Shown here one piece after another: positions 10,807 to 21,722 of a DNA stretch of 64,000 nt (position 1 is the first letter of the stretch; the number at the start of each line of letters is the position of its first letter). A program made the position numbers and the translations under genes. The stretch covers positions 65,245,848 to 65,309,847 of the forward strand of contig OV277871.1 of assembly GCA_922989275.2 (NCBI GenBank), written 5' to 3'. The notes under the pieces are model-generated. The model was given only the letters and a program-made list of their open reading frames with translations, did no database searches and had not been told where the DNA came from. This DNA is from Gari tellinella. Its lineage: Eukaryota > Mollusca > Bivalvia > Cardiida > Psammobiidae.

Positions 10807-12375
10807 GTGAGCTATTGTGACCGCTCATTGTCCGTAGTACGTCTGTCCGTCTGTCCGTCTGTCCGTTCACTTTTACTTCAAACGACATCTCCTCTGAACC
10901 CGGGGATTGTAGGGCGGATTCAAACTGCTCATGATGTTCCTTGGATGCTTCTCTACAGAAGTTGTCTAAATGAAAGAGAAAAAGCAAAAACTCTGCTTGA
11001 AAAAGCAAAAAAGCAAAATTTAAAAAAAAATCTTCTTGCTAAAAACTACTAGGCCCTAAGCTTTGATATTTTTACAGTAGAATCTCCTGGTCAATCTCTC
11101 TATAGTTTGTTAAAATGAAATCCCTAGGGTCACACTTGACGCCACCCTGCGCAGTTTAAGTGCTGCTCTAGGCAGGTTTTACAGTATTTTTGATGAAGCA
11201 AAAGCAGAACTGTATTTTACCTGAGTTACTCTTAATATACTAAGGGCAAATAGCCAATATTTGCAAACATTTTGGATCCAGATCAGATGCAACATAATGC
11301 TGCATCTAATTTGGATCCAAACTATTGGTACTCATTTACCAACTGAACATGTTCTAAATTCTTTTTTTTGTCACTTTTCGCATACAGTAGGTTTTAAGCA
11401 GATATCATTTCAGTCTGTTAAGGGTAAGCCTTCAGAACAGTTGCTAATTCTACCATACTACCCAGTATTTGACCTCAGCCACTGAACTGATGGTCTTAGC
11501 TGAACATGTTGTCTGCTAAAGTTTATAAATGGTTTAGTCTGCTTCATACTTAGAGAAACAGGGTCTGGAAGTGATCCACTGACAGTTATGTAATTATGTC
11601 TTTTGCCATATTTATACATATGTTTAATATTCAAAATATGTATAGCAGACAGCAATTCAGCATAATAAGAGTTAGACCCTAGCCAAATTTCCTACTGGCA
11701 GAGTTACATAACTGAACTCAGGTCAGCTGGTCAGCTGGTCAGCTGATGAGGTGTCTGCTATATATTTATGCCCTGCAGTTGGGGGCATATTGTTTTTGTC
11801 TGTCTGCTTTTTTGTCTGTTTGTCCATTTGTTTGTCTGTCAGTCCACAACTTTAATCTTAGCCATAACTTTGTTAAAGTTAGAAACTTTATAACTTGGGT
11901 CATGTCGTACAAAGGTCAATGTCAATTTTGAGATATTTCCCAGTGTCATATTTTCTTGTCTTTGAGATAACTCCAGTTCTACTGATGTTAACCCATTACC
12001 CCATACATATGCCTTTTTACGCCTTTAATTTATTCCTCCTCTAAAGAAAATAATTCCACTTTATATAGTCATAAACATGTAAGATATAAGAAATAGTATC
12101 TATATCTTAGTAGATGATAACTTAAAGCAGGTTGAAAGTAAAGCAGAGTGCGCAATAAATAATCATATGGAAATACATGTAGCTTGATAAGAAGAAGTGT
12201 CATGGATAAGGGCCATAACTCTGCCAACAATATTTTTTTAAGTTATTCCAATTTGTCATGTTTTTTTTGTCTGGAAGATAATTCCATTTACAGCTATATT
12301 AAAATGTTGTCTTGCCTATTAAGCTAAGGCACAATGACCTCAGGTGAGCGAATTAAGGGCCATGGCCCTCTTGTT
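10782..12375 (+). repeat. Repeat S copy inserted in MITE-B
   Basis: Starts after a run of eight T with AGCTCACCTGAGCCGAAGG and a CTGTCCGTCTGTCCGT tract; ends GGGCCATGGCCCTCTTGTT. It carries further inserts: a bivalve-style repeat near 11,767-11,985 (TTGGGGGCATATTG followed by TCTGTCTG words) and MITE-C at 11,988. A CAGCTGGT triplicate lies at about 11,726-11,745. No gene. Confidence 0.7.
11988..12153. mobile_element. MITE-C copy 3, cut at the palindrome centre
   Basis: Left end TTAACCCATTACCCCATACA and inner CCTTTTTACGCC, TTTATTCCTCC and AAGAAAATA as in the reference copy. The sequence stops at AAGCAGAGTGCGC, the exact middle of palindrome Y, and unrelated DNA follows. Confidence 0.7.
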
Positions 12376-12516
12376 TATCAAAATGTCTAATATACAATTT
12401 TGAGAAAAATTAGCAGACGACAATTTTAAGCAGATAATATTGCAGTCGTGAAAAGATTGGGCATAATTGTCTTGTTTTTGGGAACAGTTGTAAGCGATGT
12501 TGTAAGAAGGGAAGCG

Positions 12517-12766
12517 TACAGTGGAGAATCTGTTATTCTTTCCCGTTTAAACGCAAACGTACGCAAACGCAAAGCACTAAAACGTAGAAAAGAACAACTT
12601 TTGAACAATTCTGATATTTAATGTTTATCATGGTGGCAAACAGTTTGGAGCCTGATCAGACACCGGGTTACCCGGCGTCTGATCTGGCTCCAAACTGTTT
12701 GCACTGGAAATAATAGTTTTAGCGTAAACGCTTTTATTGGGAAAGAATAACACATTCTCCACTGTA
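12517..12766 (-). mobile_element. MITE-A copy 4, nested in MITE-B
   Basis: Complete, 250 bp with flanking TA. Terminal repeats CAGTGGAGAATCTGTTATTC and complement with CACATT variant. Central palindrome X about 12,637-12,704. Confidence 0.85.
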
Positions 12767-12889
12767 GTTCAGAGGGACGTTGTTTGGCGGGAGTACTGTT
12801 AATCTAACATGACAATGTCTAGCAAACACATAATAGGGTTCATTGGAATTCCTAGGCATGAAATAAATATAGACTCAATTTACACCCCG

Positions 12890-13580
12890 GTTACACAGAG
12901 CCATCGGTGATAGATCGGTTGTTTTTTTCGCCAAACTAGGGAGGGGACCGATGAAAAGCTATTTACAACCGACATCACCTATTGGCCACCTGTTTTCCAC
13001 CTATCACTAATAGCTATTAGGTAAAGATGAGTTTCGTCGGGGAAAAATCACCGATGGGGAATTTTAAACGGGTTTAAAATTCTCGATCGGTGAAAATATT
13101 TTACAAATAACCGATTGACAACCTGTCTTCTCCCGATATCACCGACGAGTCACCGATAAATCACCGATAAAGCACCGATGAATTGATACTTACCACCGAT
13201 GAAAAAAGATGAGAATTAAAACGAGGGATCTCGTCGGTTTTCATCGGTTGTTAATGGCAGTTCAATCGGTGATCAATTGGTGATCAATCGGTTGCCGCCA
13301 GCATTTCATCGGTGTTTTATCGGTATTCATCGATTATTGATAGGTTGTTGAGCGCTTTTAATCGGTGGCCCATTTGATTTCATGAGTCGCCAATCGGTGG
13401 CCAATCGGTGGCCAATCGGAGGCGGGGTGGCGTTTGACCGATGAACAAATATTCATAACCGATACCCGGTTACACAGAAAGCCTGAAATTAAATCACTTA
13501 TAACAACCGATCAAAACAGCAAATAATTGAACCGATTGGGTACCGATTTAAGCCCGACCGTCTGTGTAACCGGGGTGTAA
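12890..13580. mobile_element. Element K: CCCCGGTTACACAGA ends, dense ACCGAT motifs
   Basis: Terminal inverted repeats TTACACCCCGGTTACACAGA and its complement end the element; an internal copy of the same terminal word lies near 13,465. Between them the hexamer ACCGAT or its complement ATCGGT occurs about 20 times in both orientations, against well under one expected by chance. No ORF. The motif could be a binding site for the element's transposase or a host factor (inference). Superfamily not identified. Confidence 0.65.
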
Positions 13581-13639
13581 GATGTAAAGGGCATGTGCCT
13601 ATTTGACTCTTTAATCTGTTTTTAATCGTAAACAGTTTT

Positions 13640-13790
13640 ACCTCATTTATTGTCTTTAACCTGAATGCAAATGTTATTTGCCTACATTCTGGATCCTAAT
13701 GAAATGCCGATAGGTTGCGTCTGACCAGGATCCAAACAGCTTGACGGTCATTAATTTAAAAATAACCTGAAAATTACATTTGAGATATAG
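13640..13790. mobile_element. Degraded MITE-D relic
   Basis: Shares GAATGCAAATGTTATTTG and a broken palindrome X (GGATCCTAATGAAATGCCG ... GACCAGGATCCAAACAGC) with the MITE-D copy at 25,145. In both cases a MITE-A follows on the right. Confidence 0.4.
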
Positions 13791-14038
13791 TACAGTGGAG
13801 AATCTGTTATTCTTTCCCAATAAACGCGTTTACGCTAAAACTATTATTTCCAGTGCAAATAGTTTGGAGCCAGATCAGACGCCGGGTAACCCGGCGACTG
13901 ATCAGGCTCCAAACTGTTTGCCACCAAGATAAACAAGAATTATCAGAATTGTAAAAGTTGTTCTTTTCTACGTTTTAGTGCTTTGCGTTTGCGTACGTTT
14001 GCGTTTAAACGGGAAAGAATAACAGATTCTCCAATGTA
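13791..14038 (+). mobile_element. MITE-A copy 5
   Basis: Complete: TACAGTGGAGAATCTGTTAT to AACAGATTCTCCAATG-TA, with palindrome X at about 13,855-13,921. LINE sequence begins at the next base. Confidence 0.85.
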
Positions 14039-14880
14039 TTTTTGGACATAAGACATTCAAACGACTGTATGGTAAAGAGTCATGGACATTGGATATTAAA
14101 TTCTTTTCTAATAGAACATCATATTATGATCAAAGATAACTCATTCTGTGCATTTTGTAACGACATAGAAACTTTAGATCACTTACTTATAAAATGTGCA
14201 TATACCGATGACTTCTGGAAACAGATTAAGGATATTTTCCTCAAACTTGGTATAAGCCACAACATAAGAAATCTTGAATATATGGTCATCGGTTTCAAAA
14301 CAGTCTTTAAAGAATATTCAGATGTAAATTTTATTCTTAGTCAAATATGTTATTCATTATACAAAACGTATATGATAAGTGAAAGGCGGCGAACAAATAT
14401 AAACATGTTCAAAATTTTCTATAATGACCTGAAAACAGCAGGTGAATATTTTAACGGTAAAAAAGAAATTCATCACCTGTTTTTCAAATTTCTTAAGCAT
14501 GCAACATTAGTCTAACGATAATAAGATATATAACATACCTATATATGCATGCATATATATTTATATACATGTTACACCTGTAACAGACGTGTATATACAT
14601 GAGTGTAAATATATATACTTCTATACATTTTACAACCTAATTCAATTGGAACTTCCTTTTTCCAACCTAGTTATTACTATGGTGTATAAATATCTACTAT
14701 AAAAAAGAAAATACATGTAACTGTTTGTAATAAAGCAGAATTTCTGTGTTTTGCCTAAGGAACAACTTCGTTCCTTTACTCCGCACTGTATTACACTATA
14801 TTATACTTTGTGTATATTATGTACTGAATGTTTTTGTGTATGGGCTGGAGGCCTTATAGCAAATAAAGAACTGAACTAAA
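14039..14880 (+). mobile_element. 5'-truncated LINE: zinc-binding C-terminus of ORF2 plus 3' UTR
   Basis: An open frame at 14,042-14,515 (157 codons) has the cysteine/histidine knuckle found after the reverse transcriptase of L1/Tx1-type non-LTR retrotransposons: CAFCNDIETLDHLLIKC, i.e. C-x2-C-x7-H-x4-C, followed by a helical, hydrophobic tail (DFWKQI, ICYSLYKTYMIS). A ~360-bp 3' UTR follows, ending AATAAAGAACTGAAC and an A-run at about 14,878. Everything upstream (endonuclease, RT core) is absent; the sequence starts at the border of MITE-A, so either the LINE inserted there or the junction was rearranged. The ATG is internal to the original ORF and not a true start. Not functional. Confidence 0.75.
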
Positions 14881-15187
14881 AAAAAAACAAAAAAACAATC
14901 TAGTAAATTACATTGATATATTATATTATTAATGCGAGTCTCTTGCATAGATGTTTTAAAAAAAAAGAACATCATATTATTAGGTATAAAATAAGAAATA
15001 TAGTTATCAATATTGCACAATTACTCAATCCTTTATCCCAAATCCTGTGTTGAGTTTAGGAAACAAGTGACCACTGACAACAGATGGAAGGTAAAGCAGA
15101 ATGCGTAGAAACGGAATGAAAGTGAAACAGAATGCGCCTTAAGGCTTTAAGCTGCAATCTGGAAATACATTGGAAATTGATTTTATT
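14881..15187. other. No gene seen
   Basis: AT-rich, with AGCAGAATGCG scraps of palindrome Y near 15,090-15,145. Confidence 0.35.
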
Positions 15188-15612
15188 GTGTTCCCCTTCT
15201 ACAACGCCCCCTCCCCAACAACGACTACCTCTTTACAACGACCATTGCCGCAGTTCCCTATACAGGACAACTATCTCTAACGCTTTTACTGCTGCAATAT
15301 AGTCTGCTTAAATTTTCGTCTGCTGTTTTTCTTAAAGTGACATATAAGTAATTGCTTTTGAACGCACAAGCCTTGTGTGAAAAGAGTGCTATATAAATTG
15401 GGTATAATGATAATAATAATTAGACATTTCGATAAAATTAATATAAAAACGAGTGACAAAAAGCTTGAATCAAGATCAGTCGCCGCGTGAACCGGCGTCA
15501 AATCTTGATTCAAGCTGTTTGCATATGTAAGCCAAGTCTTTAACGACTCCCTCCGAAAAACACGCACAGTATGTGTCTTCCATTGGGTGTCGTTGTTGAA
15601 AGAGAGCATTGT
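15188..15612 (-). mobile_element. MITE-B copy 5 with a small insert
   Basis: Ends CCCCTTCTACAACGCCCCCT and GTTGTTGAAAGAGAGCATTG-TA. Palindrome X lies at about 15,461-15,524. An extra ~65 bp at 15,352-15,418, ending GTGCTATATAAATTGGGTAT and TAATAATAATTA, looks like the 3' tail of a SINE or LINE. Confidence 0.65.
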
Positions 15613-15622
15613 ATATATCATT

Positions 15623-15904
15623 TTAACCCTTTACCCCATAACATGTTTCTAGTTTTGAAAATAGGTGACTACAGAAAGCAGGTTGAAAGTAAAGCAGAAT
15701 GCGCCCTAAAGGTTGAAAGTAAAGCAGAATGCGCCTTAGGGCGCATTCTGCTTTACTTTCAGCCTGCTTTAAGTTACCACCTACTAGAATTAAGAAAATA
15801 TTCCTTCAGATACATATTCATGACTGTATAGATTGGAATTATTTTCTTCCGCGGATGATTAAACGGAATGCGCTAAAAGGCGCTTCTATAAGGTAAAGGG
15901 ATAA
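15623..15904. mobile_element. MITE-C copy 4 with duplicated palindrome arm
   Basis: TTAACCCTTTACCCCATAAC at the left; GGTAAAGGGATAA at the right. The left arm of palindrome Y, GGTTGAAAGTAAAGCAGAAT, is present twice in tandem (15,682 and 15,711) while the right arm is single. Confidence 0.7.
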
Positions 15905-15917
15905 GCACTTCCTAGTT

Positions 15918-15983
15918 AGGTAATAATTTGCTTAGTGGATGAATAATTAGAAGCATAAAAAGGCGCATTTATGGGGTAAAAGA
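15918..15983. mobile_element. MITE-C right-end fragment
   Basis: Reads AGCATAAAAAGGCGCATTTA then TGGGGTAAAAGATTAA, the right terminus of a MITE-C abutting the next full copy. Confidence 0.5.
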
Positions 15984-16235
15984 TTAACCCATTACACCAT
16001 AAATACGTCTTTTCACGCCTTTTATTTATTCCTCCCCTGACAAAAATATTTGCTATTTATACAGTCAAGAATATGTACCGTAAGAAATTGTTTCTTTATC
16101 CTAGCAGAAATTTGGTAAAAGCAGGTCGAAAGTAAAGCAGAATGTGCTTTAAGGCACATTCTGCTTTACTTTCAACCTGCTTTAAGGTGTCACCTATCTT
16201 CAATATTAGAAACAGGGTATTGAGTAATGGGTTAA
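15984..16235. mobile_element. MITE-C copy 5 (best copy; reference for the family)
   Basis: Ends TTAACCCATTACACCATAAA and GAGTAATGGGTTAA: a TTAA target with CCC/GGG termini, the pattern of piggyBac-like elements. Order: ACGCC, TTTATTCCTCC, palindrome Y (about 16,118-16,185; arms of about 33 bp meeting at GTGCTTTAAGGCAC), then GGTGTCACCTATCTTCAAT. No coding capacity. Confidence 0.8.
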
Positions 16236-16998
16236 GGAAGAAGATTCAAGATTCAAGCATTTTATTAAGTAACGTAAACATTAACATGTTTCTTGTTACA
16301 TGATACAATGGATTGTTAATATAATATACATGACAATTTCCTTGTATAGACTCTGTTATCCATCTTATCCATATTTGGATATAAAATACCAATATAACTC
16401 GGAATTCTTTGAATTACCTGAGGCTGGACGTATCCGAACCACATACAATCAAAAGTTTGTACAGTATTACCCCTCAACAGCGACCGTCAATTTCGGATGG
16501 TATATAATCTCAGAATCACATGACTTCCAACTGGGAATCAAAAGCAACGCAGGAAGTTCCTACAGGAGCCTTCTGTATTACTTTCGTACTACAGTGAACC
16601 GCCACCTATTCAACTACGCTAGTGTTGCCTGGTCGCTCAAGAGGGACAATAAAGTAATAAGAAAAGATACTGTAAGGCAGGAAACCTAATGCTCTTATAT
16701 ATGTAAACAACAACGGAATTACAAATGTTATACAGTAATACAGTAAGGATCAGAGCTTGTATTCAATATGCCATTCAGTCGTCTCTAACAGTCAAGTATT
16801 CATCTGGCCAATAATTTTGATTTCTATCTGCGTAAATTACTTAAATTCAGGAAATTGATAGCTAAGCTAAGAACAATGACAACATTCTGTGGAATCGAAC
16901 GATTATCATGGGACGCACTGTCTTAAAATAGAATCGTTACCAAGCGATTAATTACGTTTTAGTCAATGTACAGTAGAGAATACGATTTTTATTCACGC
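16236..16998. other. No recognised gene; LINE-tail-like start
   Basis: Begins AGATTCAAGATTCAAGCATT, a phrase seen at the inverted 3' ends of some animal retroelements. An open frame at 16,300-16,689 (129 codons, +) has no recognisable domain, no splice-supported extension and no homologous repeat in the window; I treat it as chance. At 16,971 GTACAGTAGAGAATACG is a MITE-A end scrap. Confidence 0.35.
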
Positions 16999-17244
16999 TT
17001 AACCCTTTCATGATCAAATGTATCGTGAGGTCTTTACACCTTCACCGACAAATTGTCGTCTTTTTCAATATTATTGACTGCAATATTGTTTTAAAGTTAG
17101 ATTTAAGGCAGTATAACTGACATACTTTCAATACAAGTGGCAAACAGTTTTGATCCTAATCAGACGCCGCATTACGCGGCGTCTGATCAGGATCAAAACT
17201 GTATGCAAATGCGCTTTATGATGTCATTGAGAATGAAAGGGTTA
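16999..17244. mobile_element. MITE-D copy 1 (reference for the family)
   Basis: Ends TTAACCCTTTCATGATCAAA and GAATGAAAGGGTTAA, TTAA-type. Inner AAATTGTCGTC, CTGCAATATTG, AAAGTTAGATTTAAGGCAGT and GTCATTGAGA. The centre is palindrome X, 17,140-17,206, of the TTTTGATCC/GGATCAAAA subtype with GCCGCATTACGCGGC centre. Confidence 0.75.
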
Positions 17245-17329
17245 AACTAAACAATAACGAAAATGCAATGCAAATTAACATAGGAAAATAATATTTTTCT
17301 GCAAATGTTAAGTTACGATTAGTTTTAAT

Positions 17330-17460
17330 TTGTAAAGCAAACAGTTAAAAGCTTGATCAGACGCCGGCCAACCCTGCGTCTGTTCTGGCTCCAAACTGTT
17401 TACAATTGAAATACATGTACATGTACTTGTTTAAGCACAAACGTGTTTATTGGGCAAGTT
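17330..17460 (-). mobile_element. MITE-A relic
   Basis: Palindrome X with mismatches (GATCAGACGCCGGCCAACCC) followed by TTTAAGCACAAACGTGTTTA and TTGGGC, the eroded half of a MITE-A. Confidence 0.5.
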
Positions 17461-17730
17461 TACGTATATGTACTATGTGATTTCGTCTGTAACTCAAGAA
17501 CAGCTCGTTGGAATCTGACATTATTTGGTATTTATGTTGGATTTGATTTCTGCAGGAAGGGCACTGACTCAAAGTCAAGATAGATAAATCTATTCTCCAA
17601 AACTCTTTAGCCCTGAAACTTAAAAGTTTAAATGGACACTTTCAGTTTCAAATTAAGTCTAGTCTACTATTCAATATATAATAGTTGACTCTTTGTATTG
17701 TACTGCAAAACGACAAACAGTGCAGATACC
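17461..17730. other. No gene seen
   Basis: Non-coding, nothing recognised. Confidence 0.4.
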
Positions 17731-17980
17731 TACAGTGGAGAATCTGTTATTCTTTCCCAATAAACGCGTTTACGCTAAAACTATTATTTGCAGTGCAAAC
17801 AGTTTGGAGCCAGATCAGACGCCGGGTTACCCGGCGTCTGATCAGGCTCCAAACTGTTTGCTACCAAGATAAACAAGAATGATCAGAATTGTCCAAAGGT
17901 TGTTCTTTTCTACGTTTTAGCGCTTTGCGTTTGCGTACGTTTGCGTTTAAACGGGAAAGAATAACAGATTCTCCACTGTA
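17731..17980 (+). mobile_element. MITE-A copy 6 (best copy; reference for the family)
   Basis: Complete, 250 bp. Begins TACAGTGGAGAATCTGTTAT, continues TCTTTCCCAATAAACGCGTT, and ends AACAGATTCTCCACTG-TA. Terminal repeats of about 28 bp begin CAGTG next to a TA duplication, as in Tc1/mariner elements. Centre: palindrome X at about 17,795-17,863 (GCAAACAGTTTGGAGCC, GACGCC, GGCGTC, GGCTCCAAACTGTTTGC). The right half carries GCGTTTGCGTACGTTTGCGT. No ORF of its own; protein-like strings from it are translations of the palindrome. Confidence 0.9.
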
Positions 17981-18061
17981 TTTATCCTGTCACGTGCCTA
18001 TATTCCTGCTTTATTGTGTCAGTAGGTCATGTGACCGACGTTATTATATCAGTTGGTCACG

Positions 18062-18840
18062 ATCTGTAGCCGGATGTCCCACAAATACAACCCCAAACTG
18101 GGTATTCATGTCCGCCTGCTAAAATCAAAGTTTAGTCAACATTGGGTTATCCAATCTTCAGTTATTGATCTTAAGTAACAGTGACCTTGATCTCGACCCG
18201 ATCACTAAAATTTACAATCCCAAGCTAGGTCTTCATGTAAGTTTGCTAAAACAAATGGTTAAAATTAGAACATCCAATCTGAAGTTATCAACCAGAAACT
18301 GTTTTGATTTTCTATTTTAAGTAACAGTGATCTTGACCTTGACCTAATAAAAACTTAATACAATCCCAAGCTAGGTATTCATGTAAGTTTGCTGAAAACA
18401 AAGTTTGGTTAAAATTTGGATTATTGGCCGGAAACCGTTTTTCTATTTTTAGTAACTGTGAGCATGACAATGGCACAATGACCCCCAAATACAACCCTAA
18501 GCTCGGTCTTTATGTATGCTTGTTACAAACAATTTTGATCAAAATTGGGGTATCCAATCTTCAATTATTGACTGTAAAATTCTTTCTATTTTAAGTAACA
18601 GTGACCTTTGACATTGATCTGATGATTCATAAAAACTATCCCAATCTAGGTCTTCACCTAAGCTTGCTAAAATTAAAGTTAGGTCATAATAGGGGTGTCC
18701 AATCTGCATTTATTGACTTGAAACCGTTTTTCTATTTTCTGATACAGCGACCTTGACATTCACACGATGATCCCAAACTTCATTTCTATCCTAGAGCTTT
18801 ATTTAAGCTAGCTCTATAGCAAGTTTGGTAAAACTATAGT
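18062..18840. repeat. Degenerate tandem repeat, period about 145 bp
   Basis: About five units marked by AGTAACAGTGACCTTGA-like phrases near 18,174, 18,320, 18,451, 18,594 and 18,741, each followed by CAAGCTAGGTCTTCATGTAA and GTTTGCTAAAA. Non-coding. Confidence 0.6.
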
Positions 18841-19058
18841 TTAATCTCTTCACTTTCAATGACGTCATAAAGCGCATTTTAAAACAGTTTTGGTCCTGAT
18901 CAGACGCCGCGTCACGCAGCGTCTGATCAGCATTAAAAACTATTTGCAATTTGTTTTCAAATTTCGTCAGTTATACTGTTTAAATCTAACTTAGAAACGA
19001 TAATGCAGAGAACATAATGAAGCCGACAACAGACAATATTACGGCATTGAACGGGTAA
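18841..19058. mobile_element. MITE-D copy 2 (inverted)
   Basis: Reads in the opposite direction to copy 1: TCACTTTCAATGACGTCATA, palindrome X (about 18,883-18,950, GATCAGACGCCGCGTCACGC), then CAGTTATACTG, ACTTAGAAACGATAATGC and ACGGGTAA. Its TTTAAATC site, intact here, is where MITE-C has inserted in the copy at 35,686. Confidence 0.65.
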
Positions 19059-19129
19059 AAACCTCATGACACATTTGATCATAAAGCGTTAATACTGAGA
19101 GAACTTTGTAAAATGGTATTTTAGTTTAA

Positions 19130-19384
19130 CAGGGCTGCCATAAGTTGACATGAAAAATCCTAAGATTTCCAAATTTGCATTTTTCAAGTTTGATTTTACG
19201 AATCATACCGTTACCCCATCGTTTCTGTCTAGTTTTGGTGACACGTGCCTACTGAAAGCAGGCTGAAAGTAAAGCAGAATGCGCCTTAAGGCGCATTCTG
19301 CTTTACTTTCAGCCTGCTTTAAGCTACAATGTGCTAGAAAAAAATCCAAAGATTTAGGAAAAATCCGGAGAAATGGCAGCCCTG
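19130..19384 (+). mobile_element. MITE-F copy 1 (CAGGGCTGCCAT ends, palindrome Y)
   Basis: Ends CAGGGCTGCCAT and ATGGCAGCCCTG, bordered by GTTTAA on both sides, a 6-bp target duplication; hAT-like by end sequence but unproven. Internal AAAAATCC(T/A)AAGATTTCCAAATT subterminal repeats. Centre: palindrome Y (about 19,257-19,322; GCGCCTTAAGGCGC core), flanked by the TTTAG..TTTTG and GCTAC...GTGCTAGAA segments that also flank it in some MITE-C copies. Confidence 0.8.
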
Positions 19385-19526
19385 GTTTAAGGTTTGGCCT
19401 TTGATATATCGAGTATTGTGTTATAGGTTTAGGATCACCAGTCATGAATCTTCATCTAGAATCAGTTTTCAGTTGTATGAACACACATCGTTTCCTACAT
19501 ACATTAACGAATGTTGCATTCTCATA

Positions 19527-19760
19527 TTAACCCATTTATGCCTAATGCCCCATATATGGGACATAGGCAAACAAGTTAGACTCTGATCAGACGCCGCATT
19601 ATGCGGCGGCTGATCAGAGTCTATACTGTTTGCTGATAGGAATTTCAATATAAAACAAAACGAAAATGAAAACTTAGACCAGGCACCCCTTAGATAAAAA
19701 ATGGACTAATCCAATATATAAGTATATAATGGAAGAATCCACTGGGCACAAATGGGTTAA
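19527..19760. mobile_element. MITE-G (TTAACCCATTTATGCC ends, palindrome X)
   Basis: Ends TTAACCCATTTATGCC and GGGCACAAATGGGTTAA. Palindrome X at about 19,567-19,634 has a third arm subtype (GACTCTGATC/GATCAGAGTC) with GCCGCATTATGCGGC centre. Confidence 0.7.
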
Positions 19761-19766
19761 GAATTT

Positions 19767-19930
19767 ATTTAACCCTTTCACTGCCAAACCCGACGCCGCG
19801 TAATGCGTAGGGCTATTACAGGAGCTCTATGATCAGGGCCGCACTGTTTGTCCTTTTGCAATTATTGTTAAAATCAACTCTAAATATGTAATGGACTTAA
19901 ATTAATAGGAAACTGGAATTGACCTCGGGG
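19767..19930. mobile_element. MITE-H-like fragment
   Basis: TTTAACCCTTTCACTGCC, a scrambled palindrome with GATCAGGGC and CACTGTTTGTCC, then AAACTGGAATTG as seen near 24,510. Confidence 0.45.
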
Positions 19931-20958
19931 ATTTAGTAAAACCTGTTTGAAAGGAATACATCTGTATTATTATCCCAAGCCAAAATGCAGAGGGATATGA
20001 TTTGGGGTCGTCAGAGCTGTATATCTAAAACCGATCAATGGATTTGGATGAAACTTGGTGTATTCCTTATTCTTTACAAGGGCACCGTGGGATAATGTCT
20101 CTTTTCCAGGTTGATTTAGTATTGAGGAATTATCTGCCTTAATTGTGTAACAATGCCATATTTAACAGTGGTTACACTCTAGCAACTACAGTTTTAAATT
20201 GAAATTGATCAAACTTACACATATTGTATATCAGTCCTGAAGGAGTGCAATTATATCGAAATAGGATACTTCTGGCAAGATTTATCAACCCTTAATGTGC
20301 TTAGAAATGATGGAATAGGCTTTATACTAATATTGATTACATATGTGTACATATGTGAATGGAATTTGATACAAACTATATATGGCTCTTAGTTTTCGAA
20401 TAAGTTCAATAAATGTTCGAAACGGACAAATAAGACAACAGTTACATGCCCTTGATGAGTTGAAAATACCATATTTAAGTTTTTACACACAAGCTACTTC
20501 AGTTGTCAACAGATTCTATTCTATTTGCATACAAAGTGTAGAAGAAAGTTCTTGAAAAGGTGAACATATTGTTGATATAGGCCTGTGACAAGAGTTATTT
20601 GCCCTTGATGTACTTATAAATGCCAGAAAAGGCTATATTTAAGTATTGTTTAGGCTTTAAAAATAGTGTGAACAAAATGTAATAGTTGGCCTGTTAAGGT
20701 ACAAATTTTGGGCAAATCGTTCAAATTGTGAATATATTCTGCAACTTGGCACAGTGATTCATTGAGGTGTCAAAATATGAAATGGAAGGGTTGCCCACCA
20801 CTTCACAACCACACTTTTACATTTAAGTGTTCACCTTTACATAAATATTCAAGATTTCGTATCTGCAAAGAAATTTAACTGATATTTTTTTTCATTTCAT
20901 TCAGCCAAATATAAATAATTTATTGTCTAATCTTTTACTTTAAGTAAAAAGATAAATG
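19931..20958. other. No gene seen
   Basis: About 1 kb of AT-rich non-coding DNA without clear repeats or ORFs. A tandem theme (ATGTGCTTAGAAATG, ATGAGTTGAAAATACCATAT, ATGTACTTATAAATGCC, each followed by ATATTTAAGT-like words) suggests an old repeat of about 160 bp. Confidence 0.4.
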
Positions 20959-21539
20959 TACTCAGCAAAAATAGAAACGTCCCACGTTTTGAACGGACAT
21001 AGCTCTGACGTTATTTAAGTTATACACCAAGCGAATGTACTTGTGGGATAATGGTTAGTTGGAGTTACACATGTGTAAAGTTTTCACAAAATAACACAGA
21101 TAAAACCCGTTAACGTAACGGAATCATGATTTGCACGTTTTGCACGTGCACGGTACACACGTTTCAATAAAGTAATTCTGTCACTGTCGTACAATACACA
21201 CGACACATGCTAATAAAAAAATTGAACAAAACCATATGAATTCAATCCTTGCATCATAACACGCTCGTCTGAAGTTGAAAGAAATCAGACAATGACGGCC
21301 ATTGACGTCGCCCGCTGGTTCAGCTACTGTCGAAAGACCAAACAGAAGCTTGCGACCCGGTACCATCAGGCTGGGACTGTTCACAGTAGTTTTTGCATTG
21401 GTCACCCCGTTTTTCCTCCGTCAGAACTGACCACTACGACACGTTAACGCACTTACGTCTACGTCATTTTCCAGCCACTGGAACGGCTAGTGAACACGGT
21501 GAGTCATCACAGACCTTTGTAATCGCGTGCAATCCAACG

Positions 21540-21722
21540 CTAAACCAATCAGAGCATGACGCCCATATTCCGGTCAAATTTGGACGACACGTCACCGTGG
21601 TGCTAAATTATCTGTCGTCACGACGTCTTTTGAATTGGAGGCAAACTGACGGGTACCAAGTTCTTTTTTCTGACGAATCTCGATTCACACTTAGCAATGC
21701 AGATGGTAGACTACGCAAATTG
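21540..21722 (+). pseudogene. Tc1-like transposase fragment
   Basis: A ~60-codon open stretch carries CNPTLNQSEHD, LNWRQTDGYQ and VLFSDESRFTLSNADGR. In intact relatives this D lies in the DD(E/D) catalytic core of the DDE superfamily. The N-terminal helix-turn-helix DNA-binding region and the final catalytic acidic residue are not recognisable. The frame runs into the fold-back insertion immediately after the DGR motif. A remnant with no expected function. Confidence 0.75.

Larger units (their letters stand above)
10678..12799 (+). mobile_element. MITE-B copy 4, split by repeat S and by MITE-A
   Basis: Its pieces are 10,678-10,781 (GTGTGTGTTGTTCG, then the left arm of palindrome X), 12,376-12,516 (TCAAAATGTCTAATATAC, AGCAGACGACAATTT, GGGAACAGTTGTAAG) and 12,767-12,799 (AGGGACGTTGTTTGGCGGGA). 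Aligned to the copy just upstream, the two gaps are occupied exactly by repeat S and MITE-A, giving the order of insertion. Confidence 0.7.

Noticed and set aside
16300..16689. 129-codon open frame on the + strand
   Set aside because: No recognisable domain, no splice continuation, and composition like the surrounding non-coding DNA.
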